64,000 nt of DNA, taken from Gymnopus androsaceus JB14. Lineage: Eukaryota; Basidiomycota; Agaricomycetes; Agaricales; Omphalotaceae. Where the stretch lies: positions 561,257-625,256 of the forward strand of contig ML769384.1 in NCBI GenBank assembly GCA_009733575.1, in the 5' to 3' direction. The notes beneath the pieces were generated by a model that was not told the origin of the DNA, did not search any database, and saw only the letters and a list, made by a program, of their open reading frames with translations. Below, piece after piece: positions 1 through 10,487 of the stretch; the first letter of the stretch is position 1; each line of letters begins with the position of its first letter. The translations under genes and the position numbers were made by a program.

Positions 1-1523
1 TTCTTCAAGATGTGAGCAATGTGGATGTACCATTTCTTAAAGCTTTTCTTTCGCGTCTTTGCTCTCTTTTACCAGAAGAAATGGATCAAATACCAGACAT
101 CATACAACCTTCCCAGTTGTCCGGTCATCGAGCTTTGCTCGCTTCATTTTCCATGCTTGTCCTGCTCTTGTTCCGGGAAAAGAACTTGGGAGAAAAACAT
201 TCTAAAGCCGGTCCCTGGGATGCGTGGAAACACGAAACCCTCTCGGATGAATGGGTTAGAACTATAGATCGAAACATTGAGCAAATCTGGACCTCTTTCT
301 TGGACGCGTTCTGCGACACTAAAGCCATAGAAAATGTATTATGGACAGAATTCCGATTAGATGAAAAGAGCAAGCCCCTGCGAGGTACGCGACTCTGGTT
401 TATTCGCTGCGATTTCTAATATCGTTTTAGTGGTTGACTTTGTTTCCAAACATCCAAAATTACTCAATGACCGAGTAGTGGAATTGAGCATGACAAGCCA
501 ATGGAAACGAGGTGCTTCTCAGGACCTTTCGCGCTCTCGGCAGTATCTCACATCTCGATACGATGCGCTGTGTACACCTTGGTGAGGAGTTCGTCTCTTG
601 CCACGCTTTATTCTATTGATCTTTCGTTCGTGTCAAGGATATATCACGCTTTTGATCTCGCTACTCGCTTGACCTTCCTGCTGCTGCTGGTTTCCTATGT
701 TTTGAATCCGCCTCATCCAGCATTCTACAGTCAGCCGCTCGAGTACATTGGGGTTCGCGAAATCCTTCTCGTAGTCCTTGCCATCTCCGCGCTACTTGAT
801 TCCTCGTTAAAATCTATGGCGCCTTTCGCGCTCACTCTCTTTGCGTTCCTGTTCAAACTTCCTTCAGCGCCATTTCCTCAGGACTTTACATTCAACCTCC
901 TTCTCTTGAGTCTTGTTGTGCTCATTTTTCAGCTCCATCTTCCTTCCCCTCCGAGTCCGCTCTTCCTGTTCTGGCCGGAGCGATCTTTGCCTCTGGCAGT
1001 GCTCATCTTGGAGGGAGTCATTGGTACAATACTCCGGTTACTGCTTTTCTTTCTGCCTGTTTTAATTCTATCGGTATATTTTCTGTCTTACGCATTATCG
1101 GACGTATTTCTACGGACTTTATTACCTATGGAAACTAGCCTTCCTGCACCGATGCCAACACGGGAAGCCTTTTTCATCCTTTCAGCTTGTTCTTTCATCA
1201 TATTTCTACTATCGGTTCTTCTTCTTGTACCATTCTCCATCACATCGACACCCGGACGGTCTCCCTGGGACCAATACTCTACCTCGACAGGCCAAATGGC
1301 ACGTATAGAATTTTATCGCGCTGTGATACGATATTCAAAGCCCTATCCCTTTCCCCCACCCTTCAATATTCTATATTCTATTTTCATCGCTATACCTTTG
1401 TTCGTACTGACTCTGTTCCATATCTCAACCTCCTTCCTCATTACACTACAGAGGATCCTTTGGAGGGTTTTCGTTGGTCCATTCGCTGCTGTTGCACGTC
1501 TTTTGACGTTTGGTTTGCCATGA
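1..1523 (+). CDS. Polytopic membrane protein, 5' end outside window
   Basis: The reading frame is already open at base 1, so the start lies upstream. Two introns join three exons: one near 384-430, and one near 582-637 that opens GTGAGG and restores the frame into a hydrophobic region. The last exon is rich in Leu/Phe and holds about seven or eight membrane segments, ending LLTFGLP-stop. The soluble part before it is mixed charged and helical. The layout (soluble helical region followed by a C-terminal membrane block) recalls fungal YVC1/TRPY-like vacuolar channel proteins, but I see no diagnostic motif, so that is only a suggestion. Short diverged pieces of its 3' end recur at about 3815-3875 and 4015-4115, showing that the locus was once duplicated. 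Confidence 0.6.
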
Positions 1524-2169
1524 TAATTATGTATACTATATCTTGTATACTTCTTATCGAAATCACGTCTCTGAAGCCTCGACAGTCTGCAACTGCGGTT
1601 GATTCTACTTTCAATTTGTTAGTCTGATCAATGTTGAAGGGTCTTGACCGTAGTTCAATTTTTCACTCACATGTGAGTGCCTAATTTGAGAAAATTTCCG
1701 ACGCGAGTCCTATTTGAATATGTTAATGAGCTCACTATCTAACCAATTCACTTCCAATGATGGTCAGACATGTCTATATGAAGAAATCATTATTGAACGT
1801 GAATCGTACGCTCACAGAGATAAGTAGAAATAAACGAGCAAGGAGCTGGCGCTTACTGGCGATGAGCCATCATCCACAAAAGGGAATATTCGATAAAAAA
1901 GGAAACGGCAGGCACTTGAAAATCGAGGTCCTGATGACGCGGCGCGAGATCAAGATCGTGCAGACTCTAAATTAGCAAGCTTGCTTGCGAGAGTCTGCCT
2001 ACGGGAGACAACTACTTTGTAAGCTCTTACTTCGTACAGTATTTGAGCTCTCGAAGGAATGCTTGGTTATCTGGACAGGGAGAACTGAGAGACGGACAGG
2101 AACAACGCTTATGACATTGGCGGAGGCATACTTTTACTTCCCTTCAACCCATCACCAGCCCGAAACGCC
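1524..2169. other. Intergenic, start of duplicated unit A
   Basis: I find no convincing gene here; the short open frames lack coding character. From about 2040 the sequence is similar to 3100 onward, which is the 5' flank of the second copy of the small double-CxxC gene. Confidence 0.5.
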
Positions 2170-2745
2170 ATGAACACAGAGGTAAAGCTTACTTTTAACT
2201 GGTGCGGTTATAATCTGATCAGTACTTTGTAGATTCAAGAAACGAAAGATCCTAAAGATACCACAGACCACAAATCCAAGCGTAACTTGAGGCCTGAGGT
2301 TAGGGGCCTACGAGAAGTCTTCTTTAAATATCTCTCAGTTTTCTTGGACAGATTCGAAGATGCTGTATTTGTCAGTCGAGCGAAGATGTTGGCTTTCCGA
2401 CCGATGAAGGACTGGTAGGTTGCGAGCCCCTTTTGAATTCGTGGTGATGCCGAACTTCGTTTGCTATTCCAGATTTGCTACTTCTGCGTAGGAAGTCAGA
2501 TAGCTATGCAAGAATACGAAGAAGAGCTCGCCAACTAGATTGCCCGTGAGTAGTTGGTTTTAATGTATTTAAATGTGCATATTGATTCAGTTATGATATA
2601 GGAGTCTTGTACTACTAATATGCACTCTGAAGGGCCCTGTTGTGTGTCCTCGAATACGTTTTTGTAATTTCTACGATTTACACATTTACTGCGTTCTTCA
2701 AGTCTCACATGCGTTCTTCCTTTCCACTATCTCATTTTTCAATCT
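2040..2745 (+). repeat. Diverged direct repeat, unit A
   Basis: This stretch aligns by eye with 3100-3795 over its whole length, with many substitutions and small indels. The shared landmarks are the MNTE start context, both introns at the same sites, the ICYFC coding block and the 3' run TACGTTTTTGTAATTTCTAC. It is an old tandem duplication of about 0.7 kb. Confidence 0.85.
2170..2538 (+). pseudogene. Broken copy of small double-CxxC protein gene
   Basis: This copy has the same three-exon plan as the open copy at 3211-3586: exon 1 encodes MNTE, intron 2182-2232 has a GT donor, and the second intron runs 2415-2472. Exon 2 first reads in frame (LREVFFKYL) but lacks one T near 2333 compared with the other copy (TATCTCTCAG against TATCTTCTCAG). 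After that point the conserved residues CCIC, DVGFP, ICYFC and QEYE are found only in another frame. The central loop is four codons shorter than in the other copy, which is an in-frame difference. I call it a pseudogene, but one-base errors are common in this assembly, so it may be intact in life. Function unknown. Confidence 0.6.
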
Positions 2746-3210
2746 CTGCCGCCGCAGCTTTTCAAGAGAGTCCGGATGAGGAGTAAATTCTCGCAAGTGA
2801 TCTGTGCCAGTGGTCAAGGATACACCGAAGGGTGTGTATATTATTGAGGAAATTTAAAATATCCAGAGCTGAGAGGATGGGAGGATGGGAGCTATGTACA
2901 AATCGAGGGTTCCCAAAAAGCCTTCGGAAATCGCAGAAATCTAAGTCCAGAATGAGGAAGAGAATTTCTCATCGGGCAACTTTCAAATGGAAATCGACTC
3001 ACCCGTATGAGTTAGGGCTTGAGATATTCGATACGAGCGTAGGTATTGTAGTGCTGTTGGAAAGAGAAAATTGCGGTTGATTCTACTTTGTCATTTGAAA
3101 CTCTTTGAGCTCTTGAAGGAATATCCGCACTGTCTCACTTTTACTTCCCTCTCCCGGAGGACCTCCAGACAACCTTCACACCACCTGCCCACCACTGCCG
3201 CCGAAACGCC
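2539..3210. other. Intergenic between the two duplicated units
   Basis: No gene is supported. About 3070-3092 holds a short match (TGCGGTTGATTCTACTTT) to 1597-1614, downstream of the membrane-protein gene, which marks the duplication joint. Just upstream of 3211 the frame is open for about 34 codons (containing YFPLPEDLQ) with no ATG, so an extra 5' exon is possible. Confidence 0.4.
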
Positions 3211-3795
3211 ATGAACACAGAGGCAAAGCTTACTTCTAACTGGTGTGGTCATAATCTGACCAGTCTTGTGTAGATTCAACTTGAAGAAACGAAAGATACG
3301 ACTACAGACCACAAATCCAAGCGGAAGCCTGAGGTTAGTAACCTGCGAGAAGTCTTCTTTGGATATCTTCTCAGTCTTCTTGGACAGATTCTAAGATGCT
3401 CTATTTGTCAATCGAAAAAAGATGTTGGTTTTCCGTCCTATGATCCCTCTCATGAAGGACTGGTAGGTTGCGAGCCCGCTTTGATATACGAGTGATGATG
3501 CCGAGGCTCGCTTATTCCAGATTTGCTACTTCTGCGTAGGAGGGCAGATAGCTACGCAAGAATACGAACAAATGCTCGCCAACTAGACTACCTGTGAGTT
3601 TTGTTAGTTTTAATGCATTTGAATGCGCATATTGAAGTTAAGATATAGGAGTTTCTCGTACTAGAACTAATGCGCACTCTGAAGATACTTCACTTGTACT
3701 GCCTGTTATGTCCTATGATACGTTTTTGTAATTTCTACGATTTACATAACTTGCAGCTTTCTTCAAGCTTCCCTTCCACTGTCTCATTTTTAGCC
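3100..3795 (+). repeat. Diverged direct repeat, unit B
   Basis: This is the second copy of the tandem repeat described at 2040-2745. It contains the intact reading frame of the small double-CxxC gene and ends in the same AT-rich run TACGTTTTTGTAATTTCTAC. Eroded tail fragments of the upstream membrane gene follow it. Confidence 0.85.
3211..3586 (+). CDS. Unrecognised small double-CxxC (zinc-ribbon-like) protein
   Basis: Three exons give an open 88-residue protein: 3211-3222, 3274-3462 and 3521-3586. The first intron has a GC donor (GAG|GCAAAG), the second a GTAGGT donor. The protein is a charged N-terminal stretch, a short hydrophobic helix (VFFGYLLSLLGQIL), then CSIC, 19 residues, CYFC, and a tail QEYEQMLAN. 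The two CxxC pairs suggest one zinc site. The other tandem copy at 2170-2538 keeps both CxxC pairs and the flanking DVGFP and QEYE residues while the DNA has diverged, and the two differ by an in-frame 12-base gap, so protein selection is likely. I do not recognise the family. The start could be earlier if a further 5' exon exists. Confidence 0.5.
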
Positions 3796-3809
3796 CGTCG
3801 TACGCCCCC

Positions 3810-4115
3810 GCGGATGCTCAATTACCCGGACGCTCTCCCTGGAACCAGTATTCTACCTCGACCGGTGTCTGGCACCATTACAGCATAAGGCGCATTTAAG
3901 TTGGTAGGCTTATTGCAAACTGTAGAATACTGTTGTAAATTGTAATCATTTGTCAACAAGTATGGCGTCGTAGGTGCCTCAACAGGCTGCATACTAAGCA
4001 TTTCAAGTCGCGGACGCCATAGTTACTGTTGCACGTCTTTTGACATTTAGTTTGCCTTGATGATTACTATATCTTGTATACTTATCGAAATCAGTCTCGA
4101 CGGTCTGCAACGGAG
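3810..4115 (+). pseudogene. Eroded fragments of the membrane-protein 3' end
   Basis: Two blocks match the gene at 1-1523. About 3815-3875 resembles 1245-1305 (the region encoding PGRSPWDQYST), and 4015-4115 resembles 1490-1605, across the stop codon and into the 3' flank (shared TTGCACGTCTTTTGAC and ACTATATCTTGTATAC). Most of the gene between these blocks is missing. This is the remnant of the second copy in the old tandem duplication. Confidence 0.7.
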
Positions 4116-4240
4116 ATTGTGGCAGCTGAGTTACCGATTGAGACCGTATCTCTGTCCAAGTATATCAGACTCAACATGCATCTATATGAAGCCGGTAGTA
4201 ATAACTTACCGTCACTTACCGACACTGAAACTACAGCGGG

Positions 4241-4250
4241 CTATATAAAT
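4241..4250 (+). promoter_or_regulatory. TATA box of the GST-like gene
   Basis: CTATATAAAT lies about 40 bp before the ATG at 4285. This is a strong TATA match, often seen on inducible fungal genes. Confidence 0.5.
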
Positions 4251-4284
4251 CCCTTGGTCTCTTCACAAAGGCCATCTTAGCAAT

Positions 4285-5464
4285 ATGTCAAAACCAGTTC
4301 TATACGTATTCGGACTATCCGTTTGGTCTGCAGGTAAGTATACCGCTGAATCGTAGTTTCGTTGCAGATGCTCAACCAAATCCTAAAACGTTTTTCCGAT
4401 TCGATTAGCTGCTGAACTCGCAGCGTAAGTACGCTTTCAATTGTAATACCATTTGCTATTTTCAAGCGACCTAACAGCGCAGAACTTTACCCAGAGAATG
4501 CTATCGAATACAAAACAATCTCTCTTTTGAATGGAGAAAATTTTGCGCCATCGTTCATCGATAAGGTCAGCCCACGCTTCTTGCTTTGCACGAAAACCTT
4601 CTACTTGGGGAAGTTAAAATCAACTATCAGAACCCCAACGGCACGATTCCAACGCTTGAGGCTGAAGGAAAGATCTATACCTCAACAGCTCAAGTTACCT
4701 CTTACCTGGTGAAGAACGCGCCAACCAGCGTAAAGGCCGCAAACGCAGAGCTCATTGAAACGATCCATGCCGACAAATATGATCCCAACTTCATGTTGCT
4801 ACTTTCTGTGAGTTGACTGCATGTAGATTTTCGTGTTGCTAATTACATACGTATCTGTCTTTCACAGCGAAACGACGAAGATTTTAAAACGAAAGCTAAT
4901 TTCGCTCACGTCTACCTTGGGAACCGTCAGTGAAGGTTGACTGGAAAGAAACGCTGATTACTCGCTCACCACCTTAATACGCCAAGCTGCTCTCGAGAAA
5001 CACTCTGTCCTCCCCGAGGCAGAAGCACACAAATCGTTCTACGAGGGTAAACTCGCTTCCAACGGCGGCTTGCTAGCTCTGTTCAAGGGCGAAGCACCTC
5101 CAGCTGCAAAGGACGATCTCTTTGCCAAATCACAGGCTCATTTCGACAACGTGAAGAGTTTTCTGTATGGATCTCTTCTCTCGTATCTGCCAGAAAGCGG
5201 CTTCATTGGAGGAAATATACCTGGTGAAGGTAAGTTTCGCTCGCTTGGTGTTTGACTCGGATGTTGACGGTGCTCCTAGATGACTACCATGTGTGTGCGT
5301 GGCTCACAAGGATAGTGGCATCTGTTGGCGGGAAGAGCAAGGACGATTCATTGGCAGCTGTAGAGAAAGCGTTCGGAGGGCCAGTACCGTCGAAAATAGT
5401 CTCGTACTGGGGAGCTTGGACTGGGAGATCGAGTTGGACCAAGGTTTACGCCTCATTGCACTGA
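4285..5464 (+). CDS. Glutathione S-transferase-like protein
   Basis: Starts MSKPVLYVFGLSVWSA, a thioredoxin-fold strand-loop like that of cytosolic GSTs. It continues through NPNGTIPTLEAEGKIYTST, which holds the cis-proline (IPTL) and the following polar turn that bind glutathione in this fold. A helical C-terminal domain follows, containing EKHSVLPEAEAHKSFYEGK and ending in YWGAWTGRSSWTKVYASLH. At least five short introns are seen (for example GTCAGC...TATCAG near 4567-4631 and GTAAGT...CCTAG near 5230-5280). The junction near 4925-4985 does not join cleanly in frame and may hold a one-base error. The family conjugates or reduces electrophiles with glutathione in the cytosol; the substrate cannot be told. 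Convergent with DLT1 downstream. Confidence 0.75.
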
Positions 5465-5576
5465 TGCAATGACTATTAACAAGTGTGCGGGAATCTCGAA
5501 AAGCGTTGTGATGGATTAGAATGCTAGGTATGAGCTACATGTGCAGAAAAGATAAGTACAGATACAATAGATGGAA

Positions 5577-6596
5577 CTAAGGAGCGTTGGAAAATGTCAT
5601 GATTCTTGCGATTGGTCCAGTTGCGTGGAAGAATTTTCGAGCATCTCCAGCCGGCACTCGTTCAGCCTGAGTCCAAGAGTCAGTCAAAACGAGATGAAAG
5701 AATCAACATGCGTACACTTGTATGATAGTCTCTGCCGATTCAATACCCAGCTCAAACTCTTCCACCGTGGGTTCTCGATGTGAAATTCTTGCCAGTTGTA
5801 TGACAGAGTCGTAATAATGTAATGGGGTCAGCTCATCCTCGTTTAAAGGAAGCAGTGGTAAGATGAATCGAAAATGATGTATCATGCGGGCGTGAGGTTT
5901 CAAAGGTGGATGTGTTGGAATGACCAGATGAGCTAACGAATCTGGAAAGGAGACTTTAGCTAGACCGGAATGCAGAGTGCCTTTGACAAACCGATTTTAG
6001 GGATGGTATCCAAAAGAGCACGGCGAAAGCGAACATCTTCATATTGGGTACCTGTTCATTGAGTATTAGTGGAAGTTGAATAACAAAGGTTGAAAGAAAC
6101 GCGCCTGGTCTGCCCCATCCTTCATGAAATGCATCTGTTGGCAGGCTCTGGTAGGCTATCAAACATGTCCTAGCGTACTCTTTCGTGACGAATTTATGAA
6201 CCGACTGAAAAATGAGATGAGGGAATTTCAGCAGGAAGTAACAAAAGCCAAAAGTACATCAGGGACATCTCCACGAGTGATCGTCTTGTGTGTTCTTGAG
6301 ATTCGAGAAAGCCTTAGCCGTACGGCCAGAGTTCTTTTCACACAGAAGAATAAGGATACAACAAGCTATAGAAAACATTGACATTTGTGTTAAAAAAACA
6401 GGAGATATGTACGAACCAGAACAACATATGAGGCGCCAATAACTAGAGCGTTGAAATTGTTCTTCCAAGACCGACTAGGAGCGGTCCTGACGGCCTGAGA
6501 TAACAGCGCAACGCATGATAAAAGAGCAGCACAAGCAGTCCCGAGTATGAGAAGAGTATAACTAAGGGAGCTAAAAAGCTTGAATAGTCGTGGCAT
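5577..6596 (-). CDS. DLT1: DLT1-like membrane protein (defect at low temperature)
   Basis: Starts MPRLFKLFSSLSYTLLILG with two N-terminal membrane segments (about residues 8-32 and 50-75). A cytosolic part contains HKFVTKEYARTCLIAYQSLP and FHEGWGRPG, then YEDVRFRRALLDTIPKIDRL, HPPLKPHARMIHHFRFILPL and a helical tail with EFELGIESAETIIQ. This order of conserved blocks is that of the fungal DLT1 family, named from a yeast cold-sensitivity gene; the biochemical role is unclear. Introns of about 45-55 nt separate five exons. The end is uncertain: a stop occurs at 5703 if the last intron is not spliced, and splicing it extends the protein to 5577. It converges with the GST gene and is divergent to the cyclin gene. 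Confidence 0.8.
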
Positions 6597-6737
6597 GCAA
6601 AGAACCGAATAAGCGCCTGGCGCTTATAATGGGCAAAGCAGCAGATACTGCCCGTATCAGGAAATATATCCGACACCGAGCCTAGACTTTGGTGACGGAA
6701 GGCGCTGATGTGCGCATGATATTTTGACGGCCTAGAT

Positions 6738-6806
6738 GCAAGACCAGACCAGACTTTCGACAGTTATTAGTTCAGACCAGACCTCCGACTATCATTAGTT
6801 GCGGGG
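6738..6806. repeat. Short imperfect tandem repeat
   Basis: AGACCAGACC plus about 23 further bases ending ATTAGTT occurs twice in a row with small changes, in the DLT1-cyclin promoter region. No known factor site is recognised. Confidence 0.5.
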
Positions 6807-6830
6807 TAGCTAATAGCACTACTACGGGGA

Positions 6831-6840
6831 AGTATATAAT
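6831..6840 (+). promoter_or_regulatory. TATA box of the PCL-type cyclin gene
   Basis: AGTATATAAT sits about 47 bp before the first ATG at 6887. Confidence 0.45.
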
Positions 6841-6886
6841 CAAGAATGGTAGGCTAGATCGACCACATTCATCCCATCTTTCCGAT

Positions 6887-8051
6887 ATGATGTCTTCCAC
6901 TTCGTCGTCGTCGCCGTCGCGCTTGAACAGGTCTTCACCCGCAAAGCACTCACCATCGCCGTATCTCTTGCAACTCTTGAACATCGAGATCTCAGAATTT
7001 GTTATCGGTATGTTGCTTATATTGATTGGCTTTCAACTTGATGAACTAACTCTACTTTGCAGACTACATCGTCAACTACGTCTCTCACGTCGTTGAATAT
7101 TCGGTCGATGTTGACACGGTCAACTGATCATCATTTATTCTCCTCTGCAGAATATACACATCGAAGCTCCGACTTGACAGCCTTCGTGAAAAGAGTTTTA
7201 GAAAAAGCTCAAGTTACAATGTCTACTCTCTTGGCTCACTCGCATACATCGATCGAGTCAGACCGCATCTAAAAATCTCCTGCTCCTCAAATTTCGCCTC
7301 TGAAAGAGTATTCCTTGGAGCACTTATCGTTGCAACCAAAGTATGTGTCGATTTCCCGGTTCTCTTCAGAGATATCTATGATATCTAATCACTAGGATTT
7401 CTTCTACAGTACCTAAACGATTCGAGTATGAAAAACATACACTGGGCGCGTATTGTACGCGTCTATTCGGACAAAGACGATGTAAGCCGCATCGAAAGAG
7501 AGATTCTAGAGGTCCTGGACTGGGAGCTGAGGCTCACAGAGGACGACCTACTTGCCCACTACGATATTCTCATCCTCGCCGCATTTCCAGAGGTACCAGT
7601 TCCTTCTACTTTCTCGTCGAATACGTGTCCAGGTCCAGTTCTATCGAGAGACCAGGCTCTCATCCCCACACTCATGAATCGATTAACATCCTCCATTGCG
7701 ATACCCTATCCCTCTCCCTCTCATCCACCCCGCAAAAGGCATTCGCCTGCTCATCTGCCGCTAGTTGCTCATTCAAATTACATCTCACCCTTGCCGGAAT
7801 CGCCATCGCACTGTGCACTTTCGAAGCTTTCCGACTTGTCCATTGAAACGGACTCGAGTCCAGAGTGTGATAGTTTGAATCCCTCACAACCTGTCACTCC
7901 GTCTGACGATCATTCCTTGTACTGTGATGATAAAGACAGTGAGCCGTTATGGGATACCTTCTTTGCGAATATGCGACTCCTGGAGGACTCTTCTTCTCCG
8001 CTGGTGGAGCGGGGACGAACAACTATTGAAAAACGTATAGTAATATGCTGA
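6887..8051 (+). CDS. PCL/Pas1-type cyclin, with two apparent frameshifts
   Basis: A Ser-rich N-terminus leads to DYIVNYVSHVVEYSVD, then a cyclin box: DLTAFVKRVLEKAQVTMSTL, SLAYIDRVRPHL, FASERVFLGALIVATKYLND, IHWARIVRVY and IEREILEVLDWELRLTEDDL. This is the signature of PHO85-partner cyclins (PCL1/2, Pas1) that act with a CDK in G1 and nutrient control. An intron near 7340-7410 joins ATK to YLND. The Ser/Pro/Thr-rich tail (7600-8051) is probably phosphorylated. Oddity: the first and last parts read in one frame, but the segment 7120-7230 reads in another. That needs one extra base near 7120 and one missing base near 7231 (CTCTTGGCTCACTCG, where TTGGGC is expected). No intron I could place repairs this. 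Confidence 0.75.
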
Positions 8052-8448
8052 ATCGAACTATGTATTTTTGGTTTTCTGGATTCAGCTTTACTCTCTCTTT
8101 GAACTGTGTATTTTTAACTCCCTGTATATTGTTGTAGTCACTGCTATTTAGAATTTACGTGTATTTAGTATTCTACTTTAGAGAACGGACTTGATACATA
8201 GCTTTGAAATGGCCGTTATAACGCACGATCGACATAAACGTTGACTTTACCCTCAATCACTCAAACTCTGAAGTCAGATGGTAAGCTTGCAGTCACAGAA
8301 CAGCATAATCCACAACAGCATCTTCAATTGGAACAACACCGACAAGCTACATCCCAGATGTGTAAGTAAGCACCAGTACTTAACGACAGACGACTCGTAA
8401 AAAGCAAAGCACAGCAAAGCTAAAGGAACGAATATGAAATGACATGCA
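8052..8448. other. Intergenic, 3' flanks of convergent genes
   Basis: AT-rich sequence between two convergent genes. No coding or structured element is seen. Confidence 0.5.
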
Positions 8449-9926
8449 TCAAGCTTGTACGTTTTGCCTAGAAGAATTGTTTTTTTTTTCAGTGAGGAAT
8501 CAACCAAGAAAGTCGCCCGGAGGAAAACTTACGCAAATGCGCCAATGACGTTGCCTTGGACCGAGTACTCACATACATAATAACTGGCCAACTAGATGAG
8601 GGTAATGATTAGAAACATAAACGGTGCGTATAACAATAGACTTACTCCAAAGCTGGAGGCAAAGATTCCACTGTAGGTTTCCTAAGTATCATTCACTTTT
8701 ATAATACATAATTTGCAAGCCTACCTGCAGCTCTGCAACGCACACCCGACTTCGGTCGTGGCTTTCCACACCATCTGGGTGAAGTGGGAGGCGACTGGGT
8801 TGCTAGCATCGTATTGCGCTGTCAAAAAAGCATTTAGACGAGAAGAACCAGCTCGGAAAGAAAGACTACTCACAGGCTTCGTCTGCCCACGAAGCAAGTG
8901 CCTGAGGAATTCCATAACCACTTCCAGTACCAGCGGCCAAGTTTTCTAAAGAACGTGTCGTTATTATTTTGTGACTAGTAAGTGTCGGTAGTAACAGACA
9001 TACCTCCGAAGGGACCAAGAGTTCCTCCAGAGTGTTGGAAAACACAGTTGTCGGCCCATTTCTGAGCAGCAGCAGCAGCGGTGTTCGACCATGTCAAAGG
9101 TGAAGCGCCATGGGACGCCCGGAGAGTGTTGTGGATGGAGAGGTAAGATTGCACATCACTGTCTGAAGCTTCGGATCCATTGCCCGTGGAACCAGAGTCC
9201 TCGTTGCTTGACGAACTGCTGCTACTAGTGGAGCTAGATGCAGCTGTAGTGGTGGCCGGAGGAGGAGTCGACGAAGTAGTGGCAACAATCTGAATACTGC
9301 TGGATGTAGTAGTAGCTTGAGGAGTAAACTGGGATGTGCTGGTAGAGGAAGGTTGTTCCTCAGTGGATGAGGTTGTAGGAGGAGGAGGGACAAACGTGCT
9401 GCTGCTCGATGAGGCGATACTGGAAGATGAGGATGCGATAAAGGTTGCGCTGGAAATGGACGTGGAAGTAGCCGAGGGAGCGGAAAATGTGGATACAGAA
9501 GACGAGGAGGCCACTTGAGAGGTCACTTGGGAGGTGGCAGCTGCAGAGCTGACATAGGAGAAGGAGGAAGGCGCCGCGTTACCTACGGCACCCGCGACTG
9601 AAGGAGTCGATGCAGCAGCACCGGCAGTACTATTGCAGATAATATGAGAGATTATTAACCGATGGAACAAAGTTAACCTACGACGAGATAGTCATTCCGC
9701 ACGCAGAGGCGATTACGGAATCCCAGTCACTCTCCGGCGTCTTCTGGGCGACATCGCCATACGCACCCATGCCCATCATGAGGCCTGGATACCCCCACTT
9801 GCCTGCACACTGTTGCATGCATGATTGTTGCTGGTAGTGTTTTTTAGCACAGGCCGGCCCAGCAGACCCGTAGGGTATAGCAGTCAGGATGACAGCGGAA
9901 GAAAACAATACAGCGAGACGTGTCAT
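8449..9926 (-). CDS. Secreted CAP/PR-1-like (SCP) protein
   Basis: Residues 1-22 are a signal peptide (MTRLAVLFSSAVILTAIPYG). An N-terminal Cys-containing module follows (SCMQQCAGKWGYPGLMMG), then about 130 residues of Ser/Thr/Ala-rich linker likely to be O-glycosylated, then a CAP domain. The CAP domain has SYLSIHNTLRASHGASPL, WADNCVFQHS, GENLAAG, VASHFTQMVWKATTEVGC and YYVCEYSVQGNVIGAF, with the two His and the Glu of the CAP cavity present. Exons include 9682-9926 and 9004-9629, then four small ones ending FAQNVQA-stop at 8449. CAP proteins (yeast PRY) bind sterols or lipids outside the cell, and mushrooms express them in fruiting and host contact. The linker plus N-terminal Cys module is longer than in yeast PRY1. 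Confidence 0.85.
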
Positions 9927-10487
9927 ATCAGTTGCTTTAAAAGCTAGAGAAAGAAAAGAGGGTGTAGAAAAAAGAACGAGAAGTCGTTGGGAATGTCTGT
10001 GGAACCAAGGGGAGTGTCAGAAGCCGTTGTGAAGAGAAATGTGTCTGGATCTGACTATTATAAGGCTTGTGGGCTATTATCACGTCCATCAAGTTGCCAT
10101 AAGACCCGCTCCTTTGGCCTTCGGTGCCTTGTTGGGATCAAGATGAATTCAAATACATGTCATCTGTGTTGCAATTTAGGACTTGTTGCGGAGTCTCTCA
10201 ATTTTAAGCTATTTTGGTTTCAATTCCAACCATACAATCTTGAAGGAGGAAAGAGGGTCTGGACGCAAAGTAAACGCGGTTGAGAGGTACTTACTAAGTT
10301 ACGAAAGGGCTGTGAGAATGCCTTTTGACCAGTGTACATGCATAGTGACGCGAATAGTCTGTGAGCTGAACGACTCGGATGAAGCAAGAAGCCTCCGGGG
10401 TTCGATGGCTGTGCTCCGGCGCCTTTTCGACCTGACCGGGCAAGCTGCAAAAGCTGCAAAGCCGGAGTCGCGTTTTCTCCACTGACC
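9927..10487. other. Divergent promoter region
   Basis: Shared upstream region of the CAP gene (minus) and the gene at 10488 (plus). Short open frames occur on both strands but none has family features. A possible minus-strand TATA-like TTATAATAG lies near 10055. Nothing else is seen. Confidence 0.4.
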
